A stretch of 54,888 nt of DNA from DASWIG01 sp965371445 (GTDB lineage: Bacteria > Acidobacteriota > Thermoanaerobaculia > Multivoradales > J023), in NCBI GenBank assembly GCA_965371445.1, contig CBDUYN010000050.1, positions 1 through 54,888 of the forward strand, given 5' to 3'. Shown here piece after piece: positions 1-9,597 of the stretch. The notes beneath the pieces are model-generated. The model searched no databases, was not told the DNA's origin, and saw only the letters and a program-made list of their open reading frames with translations. The translations under genes and the position numbers were made by a program. Positions within the stretch are counted from its first letter, which is position 1. The number at the start of each line of letters is the position of its first letter.

Positions 1-1184
<1,184 letters not shown>

Positions 1185-1212
1185 GCCGCGCTTGCCTCAA
1201 CCATCGATCCGG

Positions 1213-1243
1213 AAGGCCGGCCCCGTTCGGGCCGGCCTTTTCT
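1213..1243 (+). terminator. Rho-independent terminator after groL
   Basis: An 11-bp perfect stem (AAGGCCGGCCC at 1213-1223 pairing with GGGCCGGCCTT at 1229-1239) with a 5-nt loop, followed by a T-rich stretch (TTCTTT). It lies 29 bases after the groL stop and before the argS ribosome-binding site. Confidence 0.85.
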
Positions 1244-1308
1244 TTGGCCAGGTGGTATTCTCGCCGCGGTTGATTCCACCCCGGCGGCTCTTCTCAGGAG
1301 ACAATCGC

Positions 1309-3150
1309 ATGAAAGCCCTGACCCATGACTTTGTCGTCGGCCCGGCGGTCGAAAAGGTGTACCGCCACCTGGCCGGGGTGATCGCCGGTGCGTCGCGCGG
1401 TGCCGTCGAGGCCGAGGAGGTGGCGCTAACCGTTGCGCCGGCCCACACCGGCGCCGACCTCTCGTTCCGCTGTTTTGAGCTGGCTCGCGCCTGGAAAAGA
1501 AATCCGGCCCAGATCGCCGCGGAGCTGGCCGCGGAGCTCGGCGGCGACGACGTCGTCGCCCGCTTCGTAGCCGCCGGCCCTTATCTGAACGTCGAGCTGC
1601 GACGCGACAAGCTGGGCGCCGAGATCCTCGCCACCGCCCGCGCCGAGGGCCGTTGCTACGGCACGAGCGACCGCCAGGCTTCGGAGGTGGCGATGATGGA
1701 GTACATCTCGCCCAACACCAACAAGCCCCTCCACCTCGGGCACCTCCGAAACGGTATCCTGGGCCGCGCCGTCGCCAACCTTCTCGCCTCCCAGGGCGCC
1801 CGGGTGATCCGCACCTCGATCGTCAACGACCGCGGTATCCACATCGCAAAATCGATGCTCGCCTACGAGCGCTGGGGCGACGGGATGACTCCGGAAAGCG
1901 CCGGCAAGAAAGGCGACCACCTGGTCGGCGATCTCTACGTCCGCTTCGACCAGGAGCTGAAGATTGAGCGCGACGCCTGGTACGAAGCCGAGGGCCTCTT
2001 TGGCAAGAAGCTCGACGCGGCGGCCGCGAAAGACGCCGCGGACCGCTTCAACGAGGCTTCGGAGCTGCTCGCAGCGACCCGGGAGCTCCTGCGCCGCTGG
2101 GAGGCCGGCGACGAGGACGTCCGCGCCCTGTGGCAGAAGATGAACGGCTGGGTCTGCGACGGCTTCGAAGAGACCTACGAGCGCTTCGGCCTCGGCTTCG
2201 ACAAGCATTACTACGAGAGCGAGATCTTCGCAGGCGGACGGGAGATCATCCTCGCGGCCGAGAAGAAAGGTATTTTCAAGCGCGCCGAAAACGGCGCCGT
2301 CATCGCGCCGCTCTCCGAGCACACCGAGCTCCAGGACAAGGCGGTGCTGCGCGCCGACGGCACCGGCCTCTACATCACCCAGGACATCAACCTGGCGACG
2401 ATCAAGTTCAAGGAGCACGGCTTGACGAAGTCGCTCTATTGCATCGCCTCCGAGCAGGACTTCTACATGAAGCAGCTCTTTGCGACGCTGAAGCTCCTGG
2501 GCTTCGAGTGGGCCGACGGGCTCTTTCACCTGAGCTACGGCATGGTCTACTTGCCCGAGGGCAGGATGAAGTCGCGCGAGGGCAACGTCGTCGACGCCGA
2601 CGAATTGATCGACGAGCTCGCCGCCCTGGCGAAAACCGAGCTTTTGAAGCGCCACGAAGACCTCCCGGAAGAGGAGCTTCACAAGCGTGCGACGGCGATC
2701 GGGCTCGCGGCCATCACTTTTCAGTTCCTGGTCGTCGGCCGCGACACGGCGCTGACCTTTGATCCCAAGGCGTCGGTGTCGTTCGAAGGCAAGACCGGGC
2801 CTTACCTCCAGTACTCCTATGCCCGCGTGTCGTCGATCCTTCGCAAGGCCGGGCAGTGGGAGGCGCCGGCGGAGCTTGCGCTCGGCGAGGACATCGAATG
2901 GCGAATCCTCTTCCAGCTCCTGCTTTTCCCCTCCGTCGTCGCTGACGCGGCGGAAAGCTACGACCCGATGCGGCTCACCAACTACCTGGTCGACCTCTCG
3001 CAGACGGCCAACACCTTCTACCACGACCACACGGTGTTGCGCTCCGAGGAGCCGGTACGGGGAAGCCGTCTGGCGATGCTCGAGGGATTTCGTACCGTCC
3101 TCGGCAACGCGTTGCGCCTCCTTGCCTTGGAGCCGCTGGAGGAGATGTAG
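1309..3150 (+). CDS. argS: Arginyl-tRNA synthetase
   Basis: Class I synthetase charging tRNA-Arg in the cytosol. The frame is open from 1192, but the ATG at 1309 (613 residues, MKALTHDF) is preceded by AGGAG at 1296-1300 with 8-base spacing, and the earlier ATGs would run through the groL terminator; hence this start. Seen: an N-terminal Arg_S-like additional domain, the HIGH-type signature SPNTNKPLHLGHLRN (about residues 131-145), the KMSKS-equivalent GRMKSREGN, and a C-terminal all-helical DALR anticodon-binding region ending LALEPLEEM. Length fits the family. It ends two bases from the stop of the convergent FKBP gene. Confidence 0.97.
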   Translation: MKALTHDFVVGPAVEKVYRHLAGVIAGASRGAVEAEEVALTVAPAHTGADLSFRCFELARAWKRNPAQIAAELAAELGGDDVVARFVAAGPYLNVELRRDKLGAEILATARAEGRCYGTSDRQASEVAMMEYISPNTNKPLHLGHLRNGILGRAVANLLASQGARVIRTSIVNDRGIHIAKSMLAYERWGDGMTPESAGKKGDHLVGDLYVRFDQELKIERDAWYEAEGLFGKKLDAAAAKDAADRFNEASELLAATRELLRRWEAGDEDVRALWQKMNGWVCDGFEETYERFGLGFDKHYYESEIFAGGREIILAAEKKGIFKRAENGAVIAPLSEHTELQDKAVLRADGTGLYITQDINLATIKFKEHGLTKSLYCIASEQDFYMKQLFATLKLLGFEWADGLFHLSYGMVYLPEGRMKSREGNVVDADELIDELAALAKTELLKRHEDLPEEELHKRATAIGLAAITFQFLVVGRDTALTFDPKASVSFEGKTGPYLQYSYARVSSILRKAGQWEAPAELALGEDIEWRILFQLLLFPSVVADAAESYDPMRLTNYLVDLSQTANTFYHDHTVLRSEEPVRGSRLAMLEGFRTVLGNALRLLALEPLEEM

Positions 3151-3152
3151 AG

Positions 3153-3911
3153 CTACTCGGCGGCCGTCACCTCGAGGAGCTCGATCTCAAAAGAGAGCGC
3201 TGCACCGGGCAGGATCTTGGGCGGCGCGCCTGCGGCGCCGTAGGCGATCTCCGCCGGGCACACGAGGCGGCTCTTGCCCCCGACCTTCATCCGCTGGACT
3301 CCCTCGTTCCAACAGGGAATGACCTGTTGGTCGTCCTGCTGGGCCAGAGTGACGGTGGAAGGCTCGCCGCGAACGTAGGAGCTGTCGAAGACGGTCCCGT
3401 TGCGAAGCATCCCGATGTAGTGAACGACGACGGTCGAGCTCGGTCCCGGGCTCGCCCCGCTGCCGGGCGTGATCTCGAAGTAGACCATCCCCGAAGGGGT
3501 CACCTCGGCGCCTGGCTCCGCGGCCTGCGCGGCCACGAACTCGGCTGAGAGCTCCGGCTCGGAAGCCGCCGCCTGCTGGATCCTTTGCTGGGCGTAGGCC
3601 CCAAGCCGGGGGCCGTATTGCAGCTCGTCGACCGCGACCTGACGTTCCATGGCGCGGTCCCGGATCCCGGCGAGGACGTAGTTGAGCTCGTCCTCGCTCA
3701 AGCGCAGCTGGGGCAGGCGCTCGCCGGTGGCAATCCCCAGCATGTAGAGGAGCTTGTGCTCCTCGCTCTCCAGGGTGATGGCGTCGGAGGGCGAGGGCAG
3801 GGCCGCGGTGGCGGGGCCTGGTCCCGCAGCGGTTTCGACGCTCGGCTCGCCTGCGCAAGAGGCCAGCGCGAGCGTGGCAAGAACGAGAAAGAGATGGCCT
3901 GTGGATTTCAT
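3153..3911 (-). CDS. FKBP-type peptidyl-prolyl cis-trans isomerase, lipoprotein
   Basis: Probable periplasmic or outer-membrane folding catalyst of the FkpA/Mip type, 252 residues. It starts with a lipoprotein signal peptide whose lipobox is LASC (Cys at about residue 19). Residues about 50-130 are a helical FKBP_N-like dimerisation region. Residues about 155-250 carry the FKBP fold: VVVHYIGML, the VFDSSY core, VIPCWNEGVQRMKVGGKSRL, and a final beta strand LSFEIELLEV. It is convergent with argS, and 78 bases separate it from the upstream alanine-dehydrogenase-like gene. A secreted isomerase fits an organism that exports many cytochromes, but a direct link is inference. Confidence 0.92.
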   Translation of the reverse strand: MKSTGHLFLVLATLALASCAGEPSVETAAGPGPATAALPSPSDAITLESEEHKLLYMLGIATGERLPQLRLSEDELNYVLAGIRDRAMERQVAVDELQYGPRLGAYAQQRIQQAAASEPELSAEFVAAQAAEPGAEVTPSGMVYFEITPGSGASPGPSSTVVVHYIGMLRNGTVFDSSYVRGEPSTVTLAQQDDQQVIPCWNEGVQRMKVGGKSRLVCPAEIAYGAAGAPPKILPGAALSFEIELLEVTAAE

Positions 3912-3975
3912 GGAAGGCTCCTCGAGATTTCTTGAATGGATCGTCCCGCTACCTTAGCAACCGGGGCCGGGGCTG

Positions 3976-3990
3976 TCCCCCTCGGGGGCT
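3976..3990 (-). terminator. Weak hairpin between the AlaDH-like gene and the FKBP gene
   Basis: A short GC-rich inverted repeat (CCCCC, TC, GGGGG) immediately after the stop of the minus-strand AlaDH-like gene. It has no clear T-run, so it may attenuate rather than terminate transcription. Confidence 0.3.
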
Positions 3991-5348
3991 CAGGAGCTGG
4001 CGGTATGGTCATGGATCCAGCGCACCAGGGTTTCGTTTTCTTCGATGTCGGGGTCGGCGATCACGGTCCGGCCACCGTTCGCGGCCAGTTGGACGCCGTT
4101 ACGCAGGTCCTGGACGAGACAATCGAAGAGCGAGAGACCGTCGAGAGACTCGTTGCCGCGGCGGTGTCTCCCCCCCTTGATCCCCCCAGGGGGAGAGTGC
4201 CGCACCTCGTGGCGCAGGAGCTCCTCAGCCGCCTGCCGGGGCCCGCCATGAAGTGCCGAGAGGGCGAGAAGCGTCGCCACGTAGCCCCAGGAGGCGTCGC
4301 CGTGGCTCACCGACGCCTCACACGGCACATGGCGCGGGATGTTGGTCTCGGCGAAGTAGTAGAAGCCTTGCAGGAGCTCCCGGTACTTGTCGCGGGCGGT
4401 CAGGGCGTCGTCGTCCTCGCAGTAGCCGTCGTGGAGGATCGAGCCGCCTTGGTCGATGGCGATGTCGGCGATGGCGGCGCCTTTGGCCATGCGGCAGACG
4501 GCCTCGTAGTCGCAGACTTTTTCCGCCGCCTGGGCCCCGGAACGGTGGGCGAAGACCAGGCCGACGGCGCCGTCGAGCATCTCGGGCGCCATCTCAGGGA
4601 GGACCTCGAAGTCCTCGCAGCCCAGGCTCCGCAGGATTTCCGGCAAGCGCTCGCGCGCCGGGGGGTAGCTTTCGACGACCAGGAGGCGGCCGATCTTCGG
4701 ACGCATCTCTTCAATGGCCGAGAGACCCGCCACACCGCCGCCCACGACGACGATGCGGCCGGGGCCGTGCCCGTTTTGCTCCAGGCCCTCGACGACTTTT
4801 CTCCCGGAGACCGCACCGGCGAATCGCGACATCGAGGCGACGATCGGCGTCCGGTCGCCGCCGAGGACGGCGTAGGAGCAGCTTCCCACGGTGCCCCCGT
4901 CGAGGATGGCGGCGAAATTACGGCGTTCAAGCAGCTGTCCCACCCCCGGCGGATAGCTCGCCAGGTGAAGCGCCCCGATCCGCAGAAACGGACCCGGGAT
5001 CTCGCTCTCGTAGGCGGTGGGCTCCTTCAAGGCATGGAAGACGTCGACCCCCTGAAGCTTTTGGATCTCCCGGCGCTCGAGGAGCCGCGCTCCCACGGCC
5101 CGGTAGTCGCCGTCGCTGAAGCCGGCGCGATCACCGGCGCCGGAGAGCACCAGCAGGCGAAGCCCCAGGCCAGCTCCGGCGAGGACGGTGCGCAGCTCCG
5201 CCAGGTGACGGGGCGTCAAGGCGACGCGGGTCTCGCGCGGGATCCATTCGTCGCTGCCCAGAAGAAACGTCACCTCGTCCTTCTTGAAGGTCAGGCCCGC
5301 GAGGGCCTCCGGGAGCTCTTCGTAGAGCCGTGGGGCGGCGTCAGACAT
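3990..5348 (-). CDS. Alanine dehydrogenase / PNT-family NAD-binding protein
   Basis: 452 residues, related to alanine dehydrogenase and transhydrogenase alpha subunits. Seen: N-terminal WIPRETRVALTP typical of AlaDh_PNT_N; HALKEP with the family's substrate-contacting Lys; GALHLASYP with the family's His; a Rossmann segment IVVVGGGVAGLSAIEEM; IADIAIDQGG; and NIPRHVPCEAS. These match the fold, but the middle region is divergent from true L-alanine dehydrogenases, so substrate identity is open; a saccharopine- or lysine-related dehydrogenase is an alternative. Near the C-terminus it contains SPPGGIKGGR, encoded by an inserted GC-rich repeat (4168-4195). Its ATG overlaps the tyrS stop by 8 bases, which suggests translational coupling with tyrS. 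Confidence 0.8.
   Translation of the reverse strand: MSDAAPRLYEELPEALAGLTFKKDEVTFLLGSDEWIPRETRVALTPRHLAELRTVLAGAGLGLRLLVLSGAGDRAGFSDGDYRAVGARLLERREIQKLQGVDVFHALKEPTAYESEIPGPFLRIGALHLASYPPGVGQLLERRNFAAILDGGTVGSCSYAVLGGDRTPIVASMSRFAGAVSGRKVVEGLEQNGHGPGRIVVVGGGVAGLSAIEEMRPKIGRLLVVESYPPARERLPEILRSLGCEDFEVLPEMAPEMLDGAVGLVFAHRSGAQAAEKVCDYEAVCRMAKGAAIADIAIDQGGSILHDGYCEDDDALTARDKYRELLQGFYYFAETNIPRHVPCEASVSHGDASWGYVATLLALSALHGGPRQAAEELLRHEVRHSPPGGIKGGRHRRGNESLDGLSLFDCLVQDLRNGVQLAANGGRTVIADPDIEENETLVRWIHDHTASS
4168..4195. repeat. Small G/C-run repeat inside the AlaDH-like gene
   Basis: On the minus strand this reads CTCCCCCTGGGGGGATC, two bases, then seven G. The same architecture (C5, short spacer, G5 to G6, ATC, two bases, G7 to G8) occurs between tyrS and the hybrid kinase at 6669-6692. 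Here it keeps the frame and adds about ten residues (SPPGGIKGGR) not expected in the family. Confidence 0.6.
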
Positions 5349-6627
5349 CGCTCGCCCCCTGAAGCGTCACCAGGTGATACTTCTTCTGGCCCTTGCGCAG
5401 GACGAGGACCGCACCGTCGAGGAAGTCGCCGGTGCCGACCCTGGCGCGCTCGTCGCCCGTCCGCCGGTTGTTGACATAGGCGCCGCCGTCGCGAATCAGC
5501 CGCCGGGCTGCTCCCTTCGAAGCCGCGAGGCCGGAAGTGACGAGCAACTCGGTCAGTGCCAGGCCGTCGCCGTCGATTTCGGATCGCGGCAGCGTCGTCG
5601 ACGGCACCTCGTCGAAGATGTCGAGGATCTCGGAGGTCGCCAGATCGCTCACCTCGCCGCCGAAGAGGACCTCGGAGGAGCGCACGGCCCGCTCGACGGC
5701 CGTCTCGCCGTGCACCATGGCGGTGATCTCCCGGGCCAGCCGGTGGTGCGCCTCGCGTTTCTCCGGCGCGGCCTGGTGCGCCGCTTCGAGCTCGGCGATC
5801 GCGTCGCGGTCGATCCACGTAAAGTACTTCAGGTACTTCACGACGTCGGTGTCGCCCGTGTTGAGCCAGAACTGGTAGAAGCGATAGGGCGAAGTGAGCT
5901 CGGCGTCGAGCCACACCGTTCCCGCCTCGGTCTTGCCGAACTTGACGCCCGAGGCCGTCATGACGAGTGGCCCGACGAGGCCGTAGGCCTTCTTCTGCCG
6001 CAGCTTGCGTAAGAGCTCCGCCCCGGCCGTGATGTTGCCCCACTGGTCGCTGCCGCCCATCTGCAGAGTGCAGCCGTAGCGGTCGTTCAGGACTACGAAG
6101 TCGTAGGACTGGAAAAGCAGGTAGCTGAACTCGGCGTAGGAGAGGCCCTCCTCCGAGCCCAGCCGGCGCTGCACCGATTCTTTTGCCAGCATGTAGTTGA
6201 CGGTGAAGTACTTGCCGACCTCGCGCAGGAACTCGACCAGGGGGATCGTGTTGAGCCACTCGCCGTTGTTGACCAGCCGGGCGGGATTTCTCTTCCCCTC
6301 GAAGTCGAGGAAACGCTCCAGCTGAGAGCGGATGCCCTCGCAGTTGCGCTCCACGTCCTCGACGCTCATGAGCTGGCGCTCCTCGGTCTTGCCGCTCGGA
6401 TCGCCGATCATCCCGGTCCCGCCGCCGACGAGGGCGATCGGCGAATGGCCGTCGCGCTGCATGCGGGCGAGCGACAGGATCTGCAGAAGCGAGCCGACGT
6501 GGAGGCTCGCGGCGGAAGGGTCGAAGCCGATGTAGAGGGTGACGCTCTGCTCGGCGAGGTGTTTTTCGACGCCCTCGGTCGCATCGTAGAGCAGCCCTCG
6601 CCACTTCAGCTCATCAAGAACGCTCAA
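5341..6627 (-). CDS. tyrS: Tyrosyl-tRNA synthetase
   Basis: Class I synthetase for tRNA-Tyr, 428 residues, as usual for the bacterial TyrS form. Seen: the HIGH-type motif HVGS within YIGFDPSAASLHVGSLL, GGGTGMIGDPSGK, the tyrosine-site region QMGGSDQWGNI, the KMSKS-type loop VKFGKTE, and a C-terminal S4 RNA-binding domain (about residues 360-425) ending QKKYHLVTL. The start ATG is preceded on its strand by a GGAGAGGAC-type purine tract. It is the first gene of a coupled pair with the AlaDH-like gene and is divergent from the hybrid kinase. Confidence 0.97.
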   Translation of the reverse strand: MSVLDELKWRGLLYDATEGVEKHLAEQSVTLYIGFDPSAASLHVGSLLQILSLARMQRDGHSPIALVGGGTGMIGDPSGKTEERQLMSVEDVERNCEGIRSQLERFLDFEGKRNPARLVNNGEWLNTIPLVEFLREVGKYFTVNYMLAKESVQRRLGSEEGLSYAEFSYLLFQSYDFVVLNDRYGCTLQMGGSDQWGNITAGAELLRKLRQKKAYGLVGPLVMTASGVKFGKTEAGTVWLDAELTSPYRFYQFWLNTGDTDVVKYLKYFTWIDRDAIAELEAAHQAAPEKREAHHRLAREITAMVHGETAVERAVRSSEVLFGGEVSDLATSEILDIFDEVPSTTLPRSEIDGDGLALTELLVTSGLAASKGAARRLIRDGGAYVNNRRTGDERARVGTGDFLDGAVLVLRKGQKKYHLVTLQGASDV

Positions 6628-6668
6628 TGTCCTCTCCTTGTTGGGTAGGCCTCAAAGGCCGCCTTCGT

Positions 6669-6692
6669 CCCCCAAAAGGGGGATCGCGGGGG
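6669..6692. repeat. Intergenic copy of the G/C-run repeat
   Basis: CCCCCAAAAGGGGG is a perfect hairpin (6669-6682), followed by ATC, GC and a run of eight G. It lies in the 219-base divergent interval between tyrS and the hybrid kinase and matches the element embedded in the AlaDH-like gene. I see no other defined site in this interval, and no confident promoter hexamers. Confidence 0.55.
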
Positions 6693-6846
6693 GGGAAAGC
6701 CACGGCGGCGTGCGCCGCAGGGTCCCGATTCTAACCCGTCTCCCGATCCTCTCCAAGCCGCATCGCCGTCCGCGCCTACCCCCTGCGGGCAAGTCCCCTC
6801 GGCAACGCCTCCCTCCGGCTGTGCTAGGCTGCTTCGAGGCCCTGCC

Positions 6847-9102
6847 ATGAACCGCTTCGAACGCCTCTTTCACCTCACCCGCGACCTCTTGGCGATCGTT
6901 GGTGTCGACGGCTACCTGAAGAAGGTCAACCCGGCCTTCACGGCCCTCGTCGGGCATTCGGAGATGACGCTTCTTTCCCGGCCGCTCCTGGAATTCGTCC
7001 ATCCGAAGGACCGTCGAGACGCCTTCGGAAGCCTCGAGAAGCTGGCCGGCGGAACGCCGTCGCTCGTATTTGAGCACCGCTGGCGCTGCCGCGACGGCTC
7101 CTACCGATGGCTGGCGTGGCACGCCGTCGTCGAGGGCGACCTCTTCTACGGCGTGGCTCGTGACGTCACCGAGCAGAAGCGGTCCGAAGAGGCGGCACAG
7201 CACCTCGCCAACTTGGTACAAGACTCCGACGACGGCATCCTCGGCAAAGACCTCGACGGCAGGATCCTGAGCTGGAACGGCGGTGCCGAGAACCTCTTCG
7301 GATACTCCGCCGAAGAAGTCCTGGGCCGTCACGTCGCGATGCTCGTCGCCGAGAACCGGCGTCAGGAGCAGGCACGGCTCCTGGCCCACGTCCGCCGCGG
7401 CCGCTACGTGAGCGATCTGGAGACCGTGCGCCTCAGAAAAGACGGTACGCCGGTTCACGTCTCGCTCACCCTCTCGCCCATCCACGACGCCAGCGGACAC
7501 CTCGTCGGCTCCTCGTCGATCCTTCGCGACATCAGCGAGCGCAAGCGGGCCGAGGAAGCGGCACGGCAGGCGAACCGCGTCAAGAACGACTTCTTGGCCA
7601 ACATAAGCCACGAGCTGCGGACACCGTTGAGCGGCATCATCGGCACCGCGCGGATGCTGGGCGAAATCGAGCTGCCGCAGGCCGCGCGCGAGCTCGTCGA
7701 GATCGTCAGCTCCACCTCCGACGCCCTGCTGCGAGTGATCGACGACGTCCTGGACTTCTCCAAGGTCGAGGCCGGCGAGCTCACCCTGGAGACGCGGGAC
7801 TTCCGCCTCCTCGAGCCCTTGCAGAAAGTCGTCGACCTGCTCAGCCTTACGGCCCAGGACAAGGGGATCGAGCTCGTGCTCGACGTCGCCGAGGGCCTCC
7901 CCAAGGCGCTGCGCGGCGATCCGTCGCGCCTGCGCCAGGTCCTCTACAACCTGGTCGGAAACGCCGTCAAATTCACCCAGAGCGGACGGGTCGACCTCCA
8001 CGTCGAAGGCGAGCGCCTGGAAGGCGAGGAGATCGTGCTCCGATTCACCGTCTCCGACACCGGGATCGGCATCGGCAACCAGACCCGGGAGAAGCTCTTC
8101 ACGCCCTTCGTCCAGGCCGACACCTCGACCTCGCGGCGTTACGGCGGAACCGGCCTGGGGCTCGCCATCAGTCAGGAGATCGTCCAGCGCATGGGCGGCG
8201 AGATCGAGGTCGAGTCGATCCCCGGCGAGGGCTCGACCTTCACCTTCGCCGCCGCCTTTGAGCCCGCCCGTGCGGCACCGGCGGCGCGCGAGACGATGCA
8301 GCTCCCGCCGCGCGAGCCGCGCGATCCCACGAGCTACCGGCTGCTCCTTGCCGAGGACGAGCCCGTCAACCGGATGATCGGACAGCGGCTCATCGAGAAG
8401 CTCGGCTACCGGGTCGACGTCGTCACCAACGGTGCCGAAGCCCTGGAAGCTCTCGACCAGGAGAGCTACGACCTGATCCTGATGGACTGCCAGATGCCCG
8501 AGCTCGACGGCTACGAGACCACCCGGCGCATCCGCCGACGCGAAGGCGACGACCAGGGAATCGCCGTCGTCGCGGTCACCGCCCACGCGATGAAGGGGGA
8601 CCGCGAGAAATGCCTCGCCGCCGGCATGGACGACTACGTCACGAAGCCCTACCAGGCGGAGGAGATCGCCGCTGTCTTGAAGCGCTGGCTCGCGACACCC
8701 GCGGCAAGCGCCGAGCCGAGCGAAAGCGGAGCGGTTGAGGAAAAGCCGGTCCTGGAGGCTTCCACCCTCGAATCGCTGCGGCGCCTTGGCCGCGCCACCG
8801 GCCGCGACGTCGGCGGCCGCGTCGCTGGGCTTTTTCTCGCCAAAGGCGCCGACAGCTTTCTTGAGATGCGCCGCGCCGTCGAAGAGGGCGATCCGGAAGC
8901 GCTCACGAGAGCCGCGCATTCCATCTACTCGAACGCCGCCATGCTTGGCGCCAGCTCTCTCGCCGCCCTGTGCCGCGACATCGAGAAGACCGCGGACGGC
9001 GGCGAGAGCCTCGCCGAGTGCGAGGGCTCGATCGACGGAGCCGAGGCCGAGTACGAGCGCGTGGCCCTCGAATTGCGCCAGCTCTTTCCTGCCGTCGGCT
9101 AG
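6847..9102 (+). CDS. Hybrid sensor histidine kinase (PAS-PAS-HisKA-HATPase-REC-HPt)
   Basis: 751-residue hybrid kinase with no obvious membrane segment, so probably a cytosolic sensor. Order: two PAS domains with PAC segments (about residues 1-110 and 120-240; the second has DGRILSWNGGAENLFGYS); HisKA with phospho-acceptor NISHELRTPLSGIIG (about 257); HATPase_c with N box LYNLVGNAVKFTQ, DTGIGIG and GGTGLGLAIS; a receiver domain with LLAEDEPVNRMIG and the acceptor in LILMDCQMPELDGYE; and a C-terminal HPt with RAAHSIYSNAAMLGA. The HPt keeps His, but the usual Lys-Gly after it is Tyr-Ser. The stop overlaps the convergent purE stop by 4 bases. The signal and output partner are not visible. Confidence 0.93.
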   Translation: MNRFERLFHLTRDLLAIVGVDGYLKKVNPAFTALVGHSEMTLLSRPLLEFVHPKDRRDAFGSLEKLAGGTPSLVFEHRWRCRDGSYRWLAWHAVVEGDLFYGVARDVTEQKRSEEAAQHLANLVQDSDDGILGKDLDGRILSWNGGAENLFGYSAEEVLGRHVAMLVAENRRQEQARLLAHVRRGRYVSDLETVRLRKDGTPVHVSLTLSPIHDASGHLVGSSSILRDISERKRAEEAARQANRVKNDFLANISHELRTPLSGIIGTARMLGEIELPQAARELVEIVSSTSDALLRVIDDVLDFSKVEAGELTLETRDFRLLEPLQKVVDLLSLTAQDKGIELVLDVAEGLPKALRGDPSRLRQVLYNLVGNAVKFTQSGRVDLHVEGERLEGEEIVLRFTVSDTGIGIGNQTREKLFTPFVQADTSTSRRYGGTGLGLAISQEIVQRMGGEIEVESIPGEGSTFTFAAAFEPARAAPAARETMQLPPREPRDPTSYRLLLAEDEPVNRMIGQRLIEKLGYRVDVVTNGAEALEALDQESYDLILMDCQMPELDGYETTRRIRRREGDDQGIAVVAVTAHAMKGDREKCLAAGMDDYVTKPYQAEEIAAVLKRWLATPAASAEPSESGAVEEKPVLEASTLESLRRLGRATGRDVGGRVAGLFLAKGADSFLEMRRAVEEGDPEALTRAAHSIYSNAAMLGASSLAALCRDIEKTADGGESLAECEGSIDGAEAEYERVALELRQLFPAVG

Positions 9103-9593
9103 TCGAGCTCGATCGCGGCGATTTTCTCCGCCTCCGTGGCGTGAAAAGCGCGGAGCTTCTCGCCAAGCTCCGGGCGCGACAGCGCCAGGATACGCACGGC
9201 CAGGAGCGCGGCGTTTTTCGCCCCCGCCTTGCCGATCGAGAGCGTCCCTACCGGGACACCGGCCGGCATCTGGACGGTTGCCAGCAACGCGTCGAGGCCG
9301 TTCAAAGCCCAGCCCTTCATCGGCACACCGAGGACCGGCAGCGGCGTATGGGCCGCGACGATCCCCGCCAGGTGGGCGGCGCCGCCGGCTCCGGCGATCA
9401 GCACTTCGAGGCCGCGCCCGGCGGCGTCCTTGGCGTATTCGGCCGCGAGATCCGGGGTGCGGTGGGCCGAGATCACCCGGCACTCGTGGCCCACCTCGAA
9501 TCTCTCCAGGGTCTCGCGGGCGTCGCGCATGGTGTCCCAGTCGGACTGGCTGCCCATCATCACTGCCACCAGGATCGGTTTCTCGTCGCTCAT
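9099..9593 (-). CDS. purE: N5-carboxyaminoimidazole ribonucleotide mutase
   Basis: Purine biosynthesis enzyme converting N5-CAIR to CAIR, 164 residues, class I PurE. Seen: VMMGSQSDWDTM (phosphate/ribose-binding Ser), RVISAHRTPDLAAEYA (catalytic His region), LIAGAGGAAHLAGIVAA, and LGVPMKGWALNGLDALLATVQMPAGVPV. purK is not next to it in the window. It follows the M48 protease gene after four bases on the same strand and so is probably cotranscribed with it. Confidence 0.96.
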   Translation of the reverse strand: MSDEKPILVAVMMGSQSDWDTMRDARETLERFEVGHECRVISAHRTPDLAAEYAKDAAGRGLEVLIAGAGGAAHLAGIVAAHTPLPVLGVPMKGWALNGLDALLATVQMPAGVPVGTLSIGKAGAKNAALLAVRILALSRPELGEKLRAFHATEAEKIAAIELD

Positions 9594-9597
9594 TTCT

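Noticed and set aside
1426..3030. 534-codon open frame on the minus strand opposite argS
   Set aside because: It mirrors argS codons in a high-GC sequence, has no protein-family character and no ribosome-binding site; a shadow frame.
6652..9483. 943-codon open frame opposite the hybrid kinase and purE
   Set aside because: Composition follows the antisense of the real kinase domains; such long shadows are expected at this GC content.
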